DNA of 18,561 bases from positions 4,496 to 23,056 of the forward strand of contig JABGOT010000094.1 in assembly GCA_018648985.1 (NCBI GenBank), in the 5' to 3' direction. Source of the stretch: Candidatus Ruthturnera sp. (GTDB taxonomy: Bacteria; Pseudomonadota; Gammaproteobacteria; PS1; Pseudothioglobaceae). The stretch's first letter is position 1. Every line of letters starts with the position of its first letter. This document shows, in pieces, positions 1 to 8,262 of the stretch. A program made the position numbers and the translations under genes. The notes under the pieces are model-generated. The model did not search any database. It saw nothing but the letters and a program-made list of their open reading frames with translations, and was not told the origin of the DNA.

Positions 1-2289
1 AGTATTGGCGATGTTATTTCTCGTTATCAAAAGATGCAAGGCAGAAATGTCATGCAACCGATTGGCTGGGATGCATTTGGATTACCCGCTGAAAATGCAG
101 CCATAAAAAACAAGGTTGCGCCTGCTAAGTGGACTTATGAAAATACGGACTACATGCGCCAGCAATTAACAGAGCTTGGGTTTGGTTACGACTGGTCTCG
201 TGAGTTGGCAACCTGTCACCCAGAATACTACCGTTGGGAGCAATGGCTATTTGTTAAGTTATTTGAAAAAGGCCTGGTTTATAAGAAAAACGCCATCGTT
301 AATTGGGATCCAGTTGATCAAACCGTACTGGCCAATGAACAAGTTATTGATGGTCGTGGCTGGCGTTCTGACGCACTAATTGAGAAAAAAGAAATCTCAC
401 AGTGGTTCATGCGCATTACCGATTATGCTGACGAATTGCTAAACTCGCTAGATGATTTAAGCGGATGGCCAGATGCTGTTGTTACTCAACAGAGAAACTG
501 GATTGGCAAATCAACAGGCTTAGAAATTGATTTTACTAGAGAGGGCTCTGATGCTCTAAGGGTCTACACCACACGTCCAGACACACTCATGGGTGTGACT
601 TATTTAGCCGTAGCCGCAGAACACCCTTTAGCACTTGAGGCGGGCAAAAATAATGCTGATGTACAGGTCTTTATTGAAGAATGCAAAACCATGGAGACTA
701 CAGAGGCCGCCATGGAAACCATGGAGAAAAAAGGCGTCGACTCTGGCTTGAAGTGTACACACCCAATCACCGGCGAAGCTGTGCCAATATGGATTGCCAA
801 CTTTGTGCTAATGGGTTATGGCACTGGTGCGGTGATGAGTGTGCCTGCACACGATGAGCGTGACTATGATTTTGCTAAAAAATATGGCATTAAAATCAAA
901 CAGGTTATTAACAAAAAAGCCTCTATCGATGAAAATGCAATTACCGCCAAAGGTGTTTTGTTTGACTCAGGTGAGTTTGATGGAATGGACTTCACTCAAG
1001 CTTTTGAGGCGATTGCTAACACGCTAATCAACAACAACTTAGGCGAGAAGAAAACCAATTTCCGTTTACGTGATTGGGGTGTTTCACGTCAGCGCTACTG
1101 GGGCTGCCCCATTCCAATTGTAAACTGCCCAAGTTGTGGATCGGTTGCTGTGCCAGAATCCGAACTACCAATTAAGCTACCTGAAGAGGTTGTGTTTGAT
1201 GAAGCTGGCGGATCGCCAATTAAAAAAATGCCGTCGTTCTATGAAACTACTTGCCCAAGTTGCGGAGAGAAAGCTGAGCGAGAAACCGACACCTTTGATA
1301 CTTTTTTTGAATCCTCTTGGTACTTTGCGCGTTACACTTGTAAAGACAACAACGCCGCCATGCTGGATGATCGCACAAAGTACTGGCTTAAAGGTGGTGT
1401 TGATCAATACATTGGTGGTATTGAACACGCAATATTGCACTTACTTTATGCTAGATTCTTCAATAAGTTATTACGTGACGAAGGTCTAATCGAAAACGAT
1501 GAGCCATTTAACAGTCTACTAACACAAGGCATGGTACTTAAAGATGGTGCCAAAATGAGTAAATCAAAAGGCAATACGGTTGATCCGGCTGAAATGATTG
1601 AAAAGTATGGTGCTGACACGGTTCGTCTGTTTATTTTATTTGCCGCACCCCCAACTCAAGATCTTGAATGGAGCGATTCCGGCTTAGAAGGCTCATATCG
1701 TTTTGTTAATAAAATTTACCGTTTGGTGGTTGGTTTTATTGAAGATGCTAAATCAAACAAAATTGGCAAGCTATCAGTAGCTATATTAAGCAAAGAACAA
1801 AAGGCTGTGCGTCAAAAAACCTACCAAACCTTAGGCAAGATTACGGATGATATGTCACGCAGACACTCGTTTAATACAGCTATTGCCGCCTTAATGGAGC
1901 TTAGCAATACCTTGGCCAAATTTACAGATTCTGACGAACAATCAATGGCTGTGCGTGCTGAGTCTATTGATATTATCCTAAAATCACTTAGCCCAATCAC
2001 GCCACACATTTGCCATCACTTGTGGCGCGCACTGGGCAACAATTCTGCTATTATCAATGAAGCCTGGCCAAGTGTTGATGAAGATGCATTAGCACAAGAC
2101 GAGGTGCAAATCGTTGTTCAAATTAATGGTAAATTACGCGCAAAGCTCACGCTGAGTGCTGACACAGACAAAGCGCAAGTAGAGGCTCAAGCCTTAGCAG
2201 ATGAAAATGTTGCTAAATTCACTGAAGGGAAAAACGTGGTTAAAGTGATTGTAGTACCAAACAAACTGGTTAATATTGTTGTCAAATAA
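1..2289 (+). CDS. leuS: Leucyl-tRNA synthetase, 5' end outside window
   Basis: Class I aminoacyl-tRNA synthetase that charges tRNA-Leu in the cytoplasm. The frame is open from base 1, and the first residues (SIGDVISRYQKM) align just after the HIGH-type motif of E. coli LeuRS, so about 55 N-terminal residues, including that motif, are missing. Visible landmarks are QPIGWDAFGLPAENAA, the CP1 editing domain with TTRPDT and GYGTGAVMSVPAHDERDYDFA, and the KMSKS loop at 1552-1566. Two CPSCG knuckles (1126-1140 and 1252-1266) form a four-cysteine zinc module that the E. coli enzyme lacks. The leucine-specific insertion that precedes KMSKS in E. coli is absent: GMVLKDGA runs straight into KMSKSKGNTVDP. 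The C-terminal domain ends normally with VPNKLVNIVVK and TAA. The next gene is convergent, only three bases away. Identity is not in doubt; only the start lies outside the window. Confidence 0.97.
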   Translation, partial: SIGDVISRYQKMQGRNVMQPIGWDAFGLPAENAAIKNKVAPAKWTYENTDYMRQQLTELGFGYDWSRELATCHPEYYRWEQWLFVKLFEKGLVYKKNAIVNWDPVDQTVLANEQVIDGRGWRSDALIEKKEISQWFMRITDYADELLNSLDDLSGWPDAVVTQQRNWIGKSTGLEIDFTREGSDALRVYTTRPDTLMGVTYLAVAAEHPLALEAGKNNADVQVFIEECKTMETTEAAMETMEKKGVDSGLKCTHPITGEAVPIWIANFVLMGYGTGAVMSVPAHDERDYDFAKKYGIKIKQVINKKASIDENAITAKGVLFDSGEFDGMDFTQAFEAIANTLINNNLGEKKTNFRLRDWGVSRQRYWGCPIPIVNCPSCGSVAVPESELPIKLPEEVVFDEAGGSPIKKMPSFYETTCPSCGEKAERETDTFDTFFESSWYFARYTCKDNNAAMLDDRTKYWLKGGVDQYIGGIEHAILHLLYARFFNKLLRDEGLIENDEPFNSLLTQGMVLKDGAKMSKSKGNTVDPAEMIEKYGADTVRLFILFAAPPTQDLEWSDSGLEGSYRFVNKIYRLVVGFIEDAKSNKIGKLSVAILSKEQKAVRQKTYQTLGKITDDMSRRHSFNTAIAALMELSNTLAKFTDSDEQSMAVRAESIDIILKSLSPITPHICHHLWRALGNNSAIINEAWPSVDEDALAQDEVQIVVQINGKLRAKLTLSADTDKAQVEAQALADENVAKFTEGKNVVKVIVVPNKLVNIVVK

Positions 2290-2292
2290 CGC

Positions 2293-3600
2293 TTAGGCTA
2301 GTACCGACAAACCCAAACCAATCGCTGCACAAGCAGCGATTACACTCATAATACCAATTTTAAATCTAAATAAAGCGACAAAAGCTGCGACACCAATTAG
2401 GGTTGCAATCAGATCTAAATCACCTCCATTTGGCCATAATACATTCTGAGCAAAAAACACCGCTAAGTTAATAATCACACCCACTACTGCAGCAGTTACT
2501 GCTGAGAGTGGCGCACTAAATTTAAGATCGCCCCTAGTGGCTTCAACCCCCGGACCACCTAAAAAGATAAATAAAAACGAAGGCAAAAAAGTAAACAATG
2601 TGGCAACTGACGCACCAGCAAAGCCCGCCATTAATAAAGCCTCTGGGCCAAAAATTTCTTTACTCCAAGCACCTACAAAACCTACAAAAGCCACCACCAT
2701 AATCAGTGGTCCTGGCGTGGTTTCACCTAACGCTAAACCGTCCATCATCTGTGTACTAGTCAGCCAGGCATACTGGTCAACACCACCTTGGTAAATATAA
2801 GGCAATACTGCATAAGCGCCGCCAAAGGTTACCAATGCCGCCTTGGTAAAAAATTCACCCATCGTTTGCAATACTGGATCACTCAACAATGACATTACCG
2901 CTAAACCAATTCCAACACCTACAACTGCAAAACTGATTAATCGAGTCCAACTAAACTTTGCATGATCAGGTACTGGTGTATCGTCATCAATCAGAGCGGG
3001 GCCATAACTGTCTTTTCCGTCACCATGATGGGGGCCTGTTGTAAACGTATCTGGAGAAACTTTTGTCCCTAAAAAACCTACCAGCGCCGCACTTAAAACA
3101 ATATAAGGAAAGGGCACTTCTAGTGCAAATATTGCAACAAACGCTAACACTGCGATCACTCTTAGCACATTGTTCGATAAAGCCTTAGAGCCAATACGAT
3201 AAGCGGCAAATAGAACAATAGCGGTTACTGCCGGCTTAATGCCATACAAAATACCAGATACTACACTGACATCACCATAGGTTAAATACACCCAAGTGAG
3301 TGCACTTAAAATAAACAAAGAAGGTAGTACAAACAACACACCAGCAACAATACCACCTCTCACACCAAACATTAGCCAGCCAATATAAGTGGCCAGTTGC
3401 TGTGCTTCTGGACCTGGCAACACCATCGTGTAATTAAGCGCATGTAAAAAACGATGCTCAGAAATCCATCGACGCTTCTCAACCAACTCCTGGTGCATCA
3501 TTGATATTTGGCCAGCAGGACCGCCAAAACTAATAAAGCCTAGCTTTAACCAGTAAACAAAAAATTCTAAAAAACTAGGGGCTTTAGGCTGTTCTTGCAT
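2293..3600 (-). CDS. chrA: Chromate transporter, long-chain CHR family
   Basis: Inner-membrane protein of 435 residues with the two homologous halves of long-chain ChrA proteins. The N-terminal half has the family signature FGGPAGQI followed by LPGPEAQQLATYIGW. The C-terminal half repeats it as VTFGGAYAVLP and GLALGETTPGPLIMVV. A hydrophilic, His/Asp-containing cytoplasmic linker (TTGPHHGDGKDSYG) lies between them. The family exports chromate and is often annotated from homology alone, so the physiological substrate here is not proven. The ATG at 3600 has a TGAGGA ribosome site about 10 bases upstream (3611-3616). That site follows directly after a terminator hairpin, and I see no convincing promoter between prk and chrA, so expression may depend on read-through or on a weak promoter inside prk. 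The stop lies 3 bases from the leuS stop, which faces it. Confidence 0.93.
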   Translation of the reverse strand: MQEQPKAPSFLEFFVYWLKLGFISFGGPAGQISMMHQELVEKRRWISEHRFLHALNYTMVLPGPEAQQLATYIGWLMFGVRGGIVAGVLFVLPSLFILSALTWVYLTYGDVSVVSGILYGIKPAVTAIVLFAAYRIGSKALSNNVLRVIAVLAFVAIFALEVPFPYIVLSAALVGFLGTKVSPDTFTTGPHHGDGKDSYGPALIDDDTPVPDHAKFSWTRLISFAVVGVGIGLAVMSLLSDPVLQTMGEFFTKAALVTFGGAYAVLPYIYQGGVDQYAWLTSTQMMDGLALGETTPGPLIMVVAFVGFVGAWSKEIFGPEALLMAGFAGASVATLFTFLPSFLFIFLGGPGVEATRGDLKFSAPLSAVTAAVVGVIINLAVFFAQNVLWPNGGDLDLIATLIGVAAFVALFRFKIGIMSVIAACAAIGLGLSVLA

Positions 3601-3618
3601 GATCTTTTTTTCCTCAAT

Positions 3619-3671
3619 AAAAAAGCCTTGCTCATTCCTGCAAACTATCTGCAGAAACCAACAAGGCTTTT
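3619..3671 (-). terminator. Rho-independent terminator after prk
   Basis: On the - strand a 10-bp perfect stem, AAAAGCCTTG (3671-3662) pairing with CAAGGCTTTT (3630-3621), is followed by a run of six T (3624-3619). The loop contains a second stem, CTGCA with TGCAG (3638-3642 and 3650-3654), extended by TT/AA with one bulge. It sits 10 bases past the prk stop and just before the chrA ribosome site. It should end the gyrB-prk transcript, and the nested structure would also allow regulated read-through into chrA. Confidence 0.85.
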
Positions 3672-3681
3672 AAAAAATGGT

Positions 3682-4566
3682 TTATTTATTCGCCATTAAT
3701 CCATCAATAATTGGCGTTAGCATAATATCCATAACATCTACCATGAAACTGCCTTTGTATACCAACGTCGTATCATTTTGTAAAAACGCCATTGCCTCTG
3801 CAGGCAGTTTATCGGCAACCGCCTGAAGATCAACACCACCGATACGCACACTAGTTACCACCAAAGAATCCTCTGGCGAGGGCACTGCTTGACCACTAAA
3901 TGGGTTAGAAGTATCTACTAAAGGAATACGATGGAAATTAATATGTGTGTTATCAAACTGTGGAGTAATAAACTCAACATAATCTTGCATACGATCCAAG
4001 ATGATTTCAGTCACCTGCTCAGGTGTATAAGGACGCTCGGAAGTATCTCTGTGGATTTTCTGAATCCACTCAATATTAACTGACGGCACCACGCCAACCA
4101 ACAAATCTACTTGACCTGCGACGTCAGCATTGTCTGTTTTTACACCGCCATGAAGGCCTTCATAAAACATAATATCTGTGTCTGTTTCAATATCTTCCCA
4201 CGGAGTGAATTGACCAGGATTAAGGTTTGTACCTAAACGAGCGTTATGCTCAACGGCTTCTTCGTCAGAGTGGATGTAGTAGCGTTTTTGACCCGTACCA
4301 TCTGTACCATATTGCTTAAACAACGCTTCTAACTTATCAAAATGATTGGCGTTTTCTGCAAAGTGAGTTAACACCTTTCCTGCTGCACGAGATTGATCAA
4401 CCTCAACCTTCATGTCGGCACGTTCAAATTTATGAAAGCTGTCGCCCTCTACCACACAAACATTAAGATTTTTTTGATCGAAAATCTTCTCAAATGCTTT
4501 TTTAACGAAGGTTGTGCCTGCGCCTGATGAGCCGGTAACTGAAACGACTGGATGTTTTGTTGACAT
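3682..4566 (-). CDS. prk: Phosphoribulokinase, proteobacterial type
   Basis: Phosphorylates ribulose 5-phosphate with ATP to give ribulose 1,5-bisphosphate, the substrate of RubisCO. The 294 residues match the class I (bacterial, about 290 residues) enzyme over their whole length. The P-loop is GSSGAGTT at residues 12-19. EGDSFHKF at 40-47 contains the acid-histidine pair at the position of the catalytic base. FYEGLHGG lies at 134-141, GVVPSVNIEWIQKIHRD at about 158-174, and VDTSNPF further on. E. coli has a non-Calvin paralogue, PrkB, of similar sequence, so kinase activity in carbon fixation depends on RubisCO elsewhere in the genome. The start at 4566 is preceded by AAGGAG with a 7-base spacer. 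The gene follows gyrB by 30 bases with no terminator or clear promoter, so cotranscription with gyrB is likely. A strong terminator follows it. Confidence 0.92.
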   Translation of the reverse strand: MSTKHPVVSVTGSSGAGTTFVKKAFEKIFDQKNLNVCVVEGDSFHKFERADMKVEVDQSRAAGKVLTHFAENANHFDKLEALFKQYGTDGTGQKRYYIHSDEEAVEHNARLGTNLNPGQFTPWEDIETDTDIMFYEGLHGGVKTDNADVAGQVDLLVGVVPSVNIEWIQKIHRDTSERPYTPEQVTEIILDRMQDYVEFITPQFDNTHINFHRIPLVDTSNPFSGQAVPSPEDSLVVTSVRIGGVDLQAVADKLPAEAMAFLQNDTTLVYKGSFMVDVMDIMLTPIIDGLMANK

Positions 4567-4596
4567 AATGTAACTCCTTTTAAATATTAAGTGTGG

Positions 4597-7005
4597 TTAA
4601 AAATCTAGGTTATCGACTGATAGCGCGTTTTCTTCAATAAAGTTTCTTCTTGGCTCTACTTCGTCGCCCATTAAGGTTGAGAAAACCTCGTCAGCTGCAA
4701 TAGCGTCTTCGATCTTAACCTTAAGTAAAATTCTATTTTCTGGATCCATGGTGGTCTCCCAAAGCTGCTCTGGATTCATCTCACCCAAACCTTTATAGCG
4801 TTGGAAGCTTTGGCCTTTTTTAGCATCTTCAATTAAGAAACCAACCACCTGGGTAAAGTTTTTAACCTTGACTGATTTGCCTTTTTTCTCAACATACGAC
4901 TCTTCGTTGATGACGCTTTCAACCGCTGCTGAGAATTTTAAAATAGTTTGATAATCTGCTGAACTAAAGAAGCCTTCGCCCAAATGATCGGTATCGGTAT
5001 CAACTCCATAGACAGACAGTGTGTGTTCAATTTCTTTGGTTTTATCATTAAAGACAACCGTGTGTTTTTGCGCTGGAGTTGAGTCTTGTGATAGCAATTG
5101 CTCTAATTGTTTAGACCAACTTTTTGATTTTTTGGCATCTTTTAAATCTTTCAACGAAGCCGAACTGGCAATAGCACGTAGCAATGCCGGATTAAACTTC
5201 TTACTCAAGCGCTCAACAATGATGTTGATTTGATAATAATCTTTAACAGCGGCCTCTAAGGCAATTCCTGAAATCGCAGGGGCGGCAGAATTGGTAAATA
5301 AGAGCGCCTCATTAACGGCCTCTTGCAACAAGTAATCGTTCAATTCTTGGTCGTCTTTTAGGTAACGCTCTTGTTTGCCTTTTTTGATTTTGTACAAAGG
5401 TGGTTGTGCAATATACAAATAACCCTTCTCAATCAACTCTGGCAAGTAGCGATAAAAGAAGGTTAGTAGTAGTGTGCGAATATGGGCGCCATCAACGTCC
5501 GCATCCGTCATGATGACAATTTTATGGTAGCGCAGTTTTTCAATATTGTATTCTTCTTTACCAATACCACAGCCCAGTGCTGTAATTAAAGTACCCACTT
5601 CAGCAGAAGCCAGCATTTTTTCAAAACGCGCCTTCTCAACATTTAGAATTTTACCTTTAAGCGGCAAAATTGCTTGCGTGCGTCGATCACGACCTTGTTT
5701 GGCAGAACCACCCGCTGAATCACCCTCCACTAGGAATATTTCTGATTCAGCTGGATCCTTAGTCTGACAGTCGCTTAATTTTCCCGGTAGGCCGGCGATA
5801 TCAAGTGCACCCTTACGACGGGTCATCTCCCTGGCTTTTCGGGCTGCATCGCGAGCACGCGACGCATCTAAAATCTTGCCAACGATGATTTTAGCTTCAT
5901 TTGGATTTTCTAATAAGTACTCACCCAGTTTTTCATTCAATGCAGATTCCACCGGTGCACGGACCTCACTAGAAACCAGTTTGTCTTTGGTTTGTGATGA
6001 GAATTTAGGATCAGGCACTTTAACCGATACAATGGCTGTTAGCCCTTCACGCGTATCTTCACCAGTAATCGAGGCTTTTTCTTTCTTAGCCATACCAGAA
6101 TTATCAATATAGTTATTTAGTGTACGAGTTAACGCGCCTCTAAACCCTGCTAAGTGAGCACCACCGTCTCGCTGAGGAATGTTGTTGGTAAAACAATAAA
6201 TACTTTCTTGGTAAGCATCACTCCACTGTAGGGCAACATCAATCACAATATCGTCACGTTCGGCTGAGATGGCAATAATGTCATTGTGGATTGGGTTTTT
6301 AGATTTGTTTAAATGCTCAACAAAAGCAGTGATACCACCATCATATTGAAACACATCTTTACGTTCTGTTGCAAGCTCTTGAATCTCAATATAAACACCT
6401 GAGTTTAAAAATGATAACTCACGGACACGGTTGGCCAAAATATCGTATTTAAATTCTGTAATTGCAAATACATCTGGGCTGGGCTTAAAACGAATAGTTG
6501 TTCCTGTGGCGTCAGACTTGCCTGTCGCAGCCATTGGCGCATCTGGCACACCCAATGTATAGCTTTGCTCATGAATTTCACCATGGCGATACACTGTTAA
6601 ATTTACGGTTTCAGACAAAGCGTTAACCACTGAGACGCCAACACCATGCAAACCACCAGAAACTTTATAAGAATTGTCGTCAAACTTACCACCTGCATGA
6701 AGTACGGTCATAATAACTTCTGCTGCAGAAACCCCTTCTTCAGGGTGGATGTCAACCGGAATACCACGACCATCATCAGTAACTGAAACAGAATCATCTT
6801 CATGAATGGTGATAGTGATTTTAGAACAATGACCTGCCAATGCCTCATCGATAGCATTATCAACCACCTCAAAAACCATATGGTGTAAACCAGTACCATC
6901 ATCGGTGTCGCCAATGTACATTCCAGGGCGCTTTCTAACAGCGTCTAAGCCTTTTAAAACTTTAATATTGGAGGCTTGATATTCTTGAGCTTGATCTTCA
7001 GACAT
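4597..7005 (-). CDS. gyrB: DNA gyrase subunit B
   Basis: ATPase subunit of the type IIA topoisomerase that introduces negative supercoils with GyrA. The 802 residues equal the E. coli long form, including the C-terminal insertion of about 165 residues typical of Gram-negative GyrB. The GHKL ATPase landmarks are EVVDNAIDEA (46-55), DDGRGIP (77-83) and GGLHGVGVSVVNALS (117-131). The Toprim domain shows EGDSAGG (427-433) and DADVDG (501-506). The end has QRYKGLGEMNPEQLW, as expected. The ATG start fits homology (IKVLKGLDAVRKRPGMYIG follows closely). No Shine-Dalgarno sequence is seen in the short leader downstream of the strong promoter. It is 143 bases from recF, with its own promoter in the gap, and is followed closely by prk. 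Confidence 0.98.
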   Translation of the reverse strand: MSEDQAQEYQASNIKVLKGLDAVRKRPGMYIGDTDDGTGLHHMVFEVVDNAIDEALAGHCSKITITIHEDDSVSVTDDGRGIPVDIHPEEGVSAAEVIMTVLHAGGKFDDNSYKVSGGLHGVGVSVVNALSETVNLTVYRHGEIHEQSYTLGVPDAPMAATGKSDATGTTIRFKPSPDVFAITEFKYDILANRVRELSFLNSGVYIEIQELATERKDVFQYDGGITAFVEHLNKSKNPIHNDIIAISAERDDIVIDVALQWSDAYQESIYCFTNNIPQRDGGAHLAGFRGALTRTLNNYIDNSGMAKKEKASITGEDTREGLTAIVSVKVPDPKFSSQTKDKLVSSEVRAPVESALNEKLGEYLLENPNEAKIIVGKILDASRARDAARKAREMTRRKGALDIAGLPGKLSDCQTKDPAESEIFLVEGDSAGGSAKQGRDRRTQAILPLKGKILNVEKARFEKMLASAEVGTLITALGCGIGKEEYNIEKLRYHKIVIMTDADVDGAHIRTLLLTFFYRYLPELIEKGYLYIAQPPLYKIKKGKQERYLKDDQELNDYLLQEAVNEALLFTNSAAPAISGIALEAAVKDYYQINIIVERLSKKFNPALLRAIASSASLKDLKDAKKSKSWSKQLEQLLSQDSTPAQKHTVVFNDKTKEIEHTLSVYGVDTDTDHLGEGFFSSADYQTILKFSAAVESVINEESYVEKKGKSVKVKNFTQVVGFLIEDAKKGQSFQRYKGLGEMNPEQLWETTMDPENRILLKVKIEDAIAADEVFSTLMGDEVEPRRNFIEENALSVDNLDF

Positions 7006-7028
7006 AGGTGCTTGAAAAAAATAAATTT

Positions 7029-7056
7029 ATTATACCACGACCCTTGTAATTATCGA
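7029..7056 (-). promoter_or_regulatory. Predicted sigma70 promoter of gyrB
   Basis: Reading the - strand, a perfect -10 TATAAT (7034-7029) is preceded by TGG, giving an extended -10 (TGnTATAAT). A -35-like TCGATA (7056-7051, 4 of 6 consensus bases) lies 16 bp upstream. The predicted start is near 7022, which leaves a leader of about 17 bases that is T-rich and has no Shine-Dalgarno motif. Confidence 0.7.
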
Positions 7057-7148
7057 CTTTTCATCTGTGTTTTTTTTAATTATTAATTTGCTTGAATTGT
7101 GTTGTTTTTAAAGGGATACAAAAGAATTGTTAGGTTATATTAGACAGG

Positions 7149-8237
7149 CTAATCTTTAATTGTAATCACACCGTTATTAATCTGAAAAATACACGGGTTA
7201 ATGCTTTCAATAATATCTAGGTTATGGCCAATATCTGTCATAAATGTCTGTACTTTTAACGCTTTAAGATATTGCAAAATAACGTTAATTTTTTTAGAGT
7301 CTAACTCTGAAGAAAGATCGTCAATTAGTACCACTGGTTTTATTTTTAGATTAACCAATAACAACACCTGTGTTAGCCAAAAAATAATAGACAAGGTTTT
7401 TTGTTCGCCTCTTGATAAAAAGCATTCATTTTTATTATTTAATGAAAATTGAATGCTGGCTTTATGTGAGCCGTAATTAAGATGCTTAACTCTTAGCAAG
7501 TGATGACTATTATTACTTAGGTAGTTGTAAATACTTTGCTCATTAGTGTCATCTACTTCTTTTGGCCACCCAGAAGAAAATTGATAATCAAACTGATCAA
7601 GTGGGTTGATTAAAGTTGTTAGTAGTTTTGACGAATTAGTAAACACTGTTTTTTTTAATTGTTGCAGATAGTCAATTCGGTTTTGATTAATCTCGGCTGC
7701 TGATTTTGCCAGTGCTAAAAACCAAAAATCTAACTCATCTGGTTTGTTTTTAACCAACAAGGTGTTAATGTTTTTTAAGACTTTATTGTAGGTTTTAAAG
7801 GCTTTAACAGAGCTTGGTTTCACGTGAAACACTCCCCAATCCAAATAAGAGCGTTTATTTTTAGGTGTGCCATTAACAACAAAACCTTTGTCTGGCGTAA
7901 TGATTTGAATGGGTAGTATTTGACTTAATTGGCTAGTGTTGTTAATCCGTTGCTGATTAATTGTAATGGTATTTTTGTTTTTTGTTTTTTCTAACTTAAT
8001 TCGATTGTCATCAATTTGAGCGTTTAACTGAAACGACTGATGATCAAAGTGAATAACCTCTTTAATGGTTTTTGTTTTAAAGGAACGGTTGTGACCTAAA
8101 TAATAAATAGCCTCTATTAGATTGGTTTTACCTTGGGCGTTATTAGCAACAAATAAATTAATCTCTTTAGATGGGGTGATGTATTGAGATTCTAAATTAC
8201 GAAAGTAATTAATAGAAAGCTTACTGATAACAGCCAT
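7149..8237 (-). CDS. recF: DNA replication and repair protein RecF
   Basis: SMC-like ATPase that, with RecO and RecR, loads RecA at single-strand gaps and stalled forks. The 362 residues match the usual length. The P-loop region is ANNAQGKT at residues 31-38, where the first glycine of GxNxxGKT is replaced by alanine. The ABC-type signature LSRGEQKTL (274-282) and Walker B VVLIDDLSSELD (302-313) are intact, as is NRSFKTKTIKEVI after helix 1. The ATG at 8237 has only a weak AGG ribosome site, and the gene starts 25 bases after dnaN, which suggests cotranscription with it. It is very AT-rich with many Asn and Lys residues, like dnaN and unlike prk or gyrB. Position in dnaA-dnaN-recF-gyrB order is the ancestral bacterial arrangement. 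Confidence 0.96.
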   Translation of the reverse strand: MAVISKLSINYFRNLESQYITPSKEINLFVANNAQGKTNLIEAIYYLGHNRSFKTKTIKEVIHFDHQSFQLNAQIDDNRIKLEKTKNKNTITINQQRINNTSQLSQILPIQIITPDKGFVVNGTPKNKRSYLDWGVFHVKPSSVKAFKTYNKVLKNINTLLVKNKPDELDFWFLALAKSAAEINQNRIDYLQQLKKTVFTNSSKLLTTLINPLDQFDYQFSSGWPKEVDDTNEQSIYNYLSNNSHHLLRVKHLNYGSHKASIQFSLNNKNECFLSRGEQKTLSIIFWLTQVLLLVNLKIKPVVLIDDLSSELDSKKINVILQYLKALKVQTFMTDIGHNLDIIESINPCIFQINNGVITIKD

Positions 8238-8262
8238 GTAAAGACCTAAATATCAATAAAAA

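Noticed and set aside
1136..1489. 117-residue + strand reading frame inside leuS
   Set aside because: Out-of-frame shadow of leuS with no ribosome site or recognisable domain; the LeuRS frame is conserved throughout.
7057..7148. Terminator between recF and gyrB
   Set aside because: The gap is A/T-rich with T tracts, but I found no stem of useful length before them, so recF transcripts may read into gyrB.
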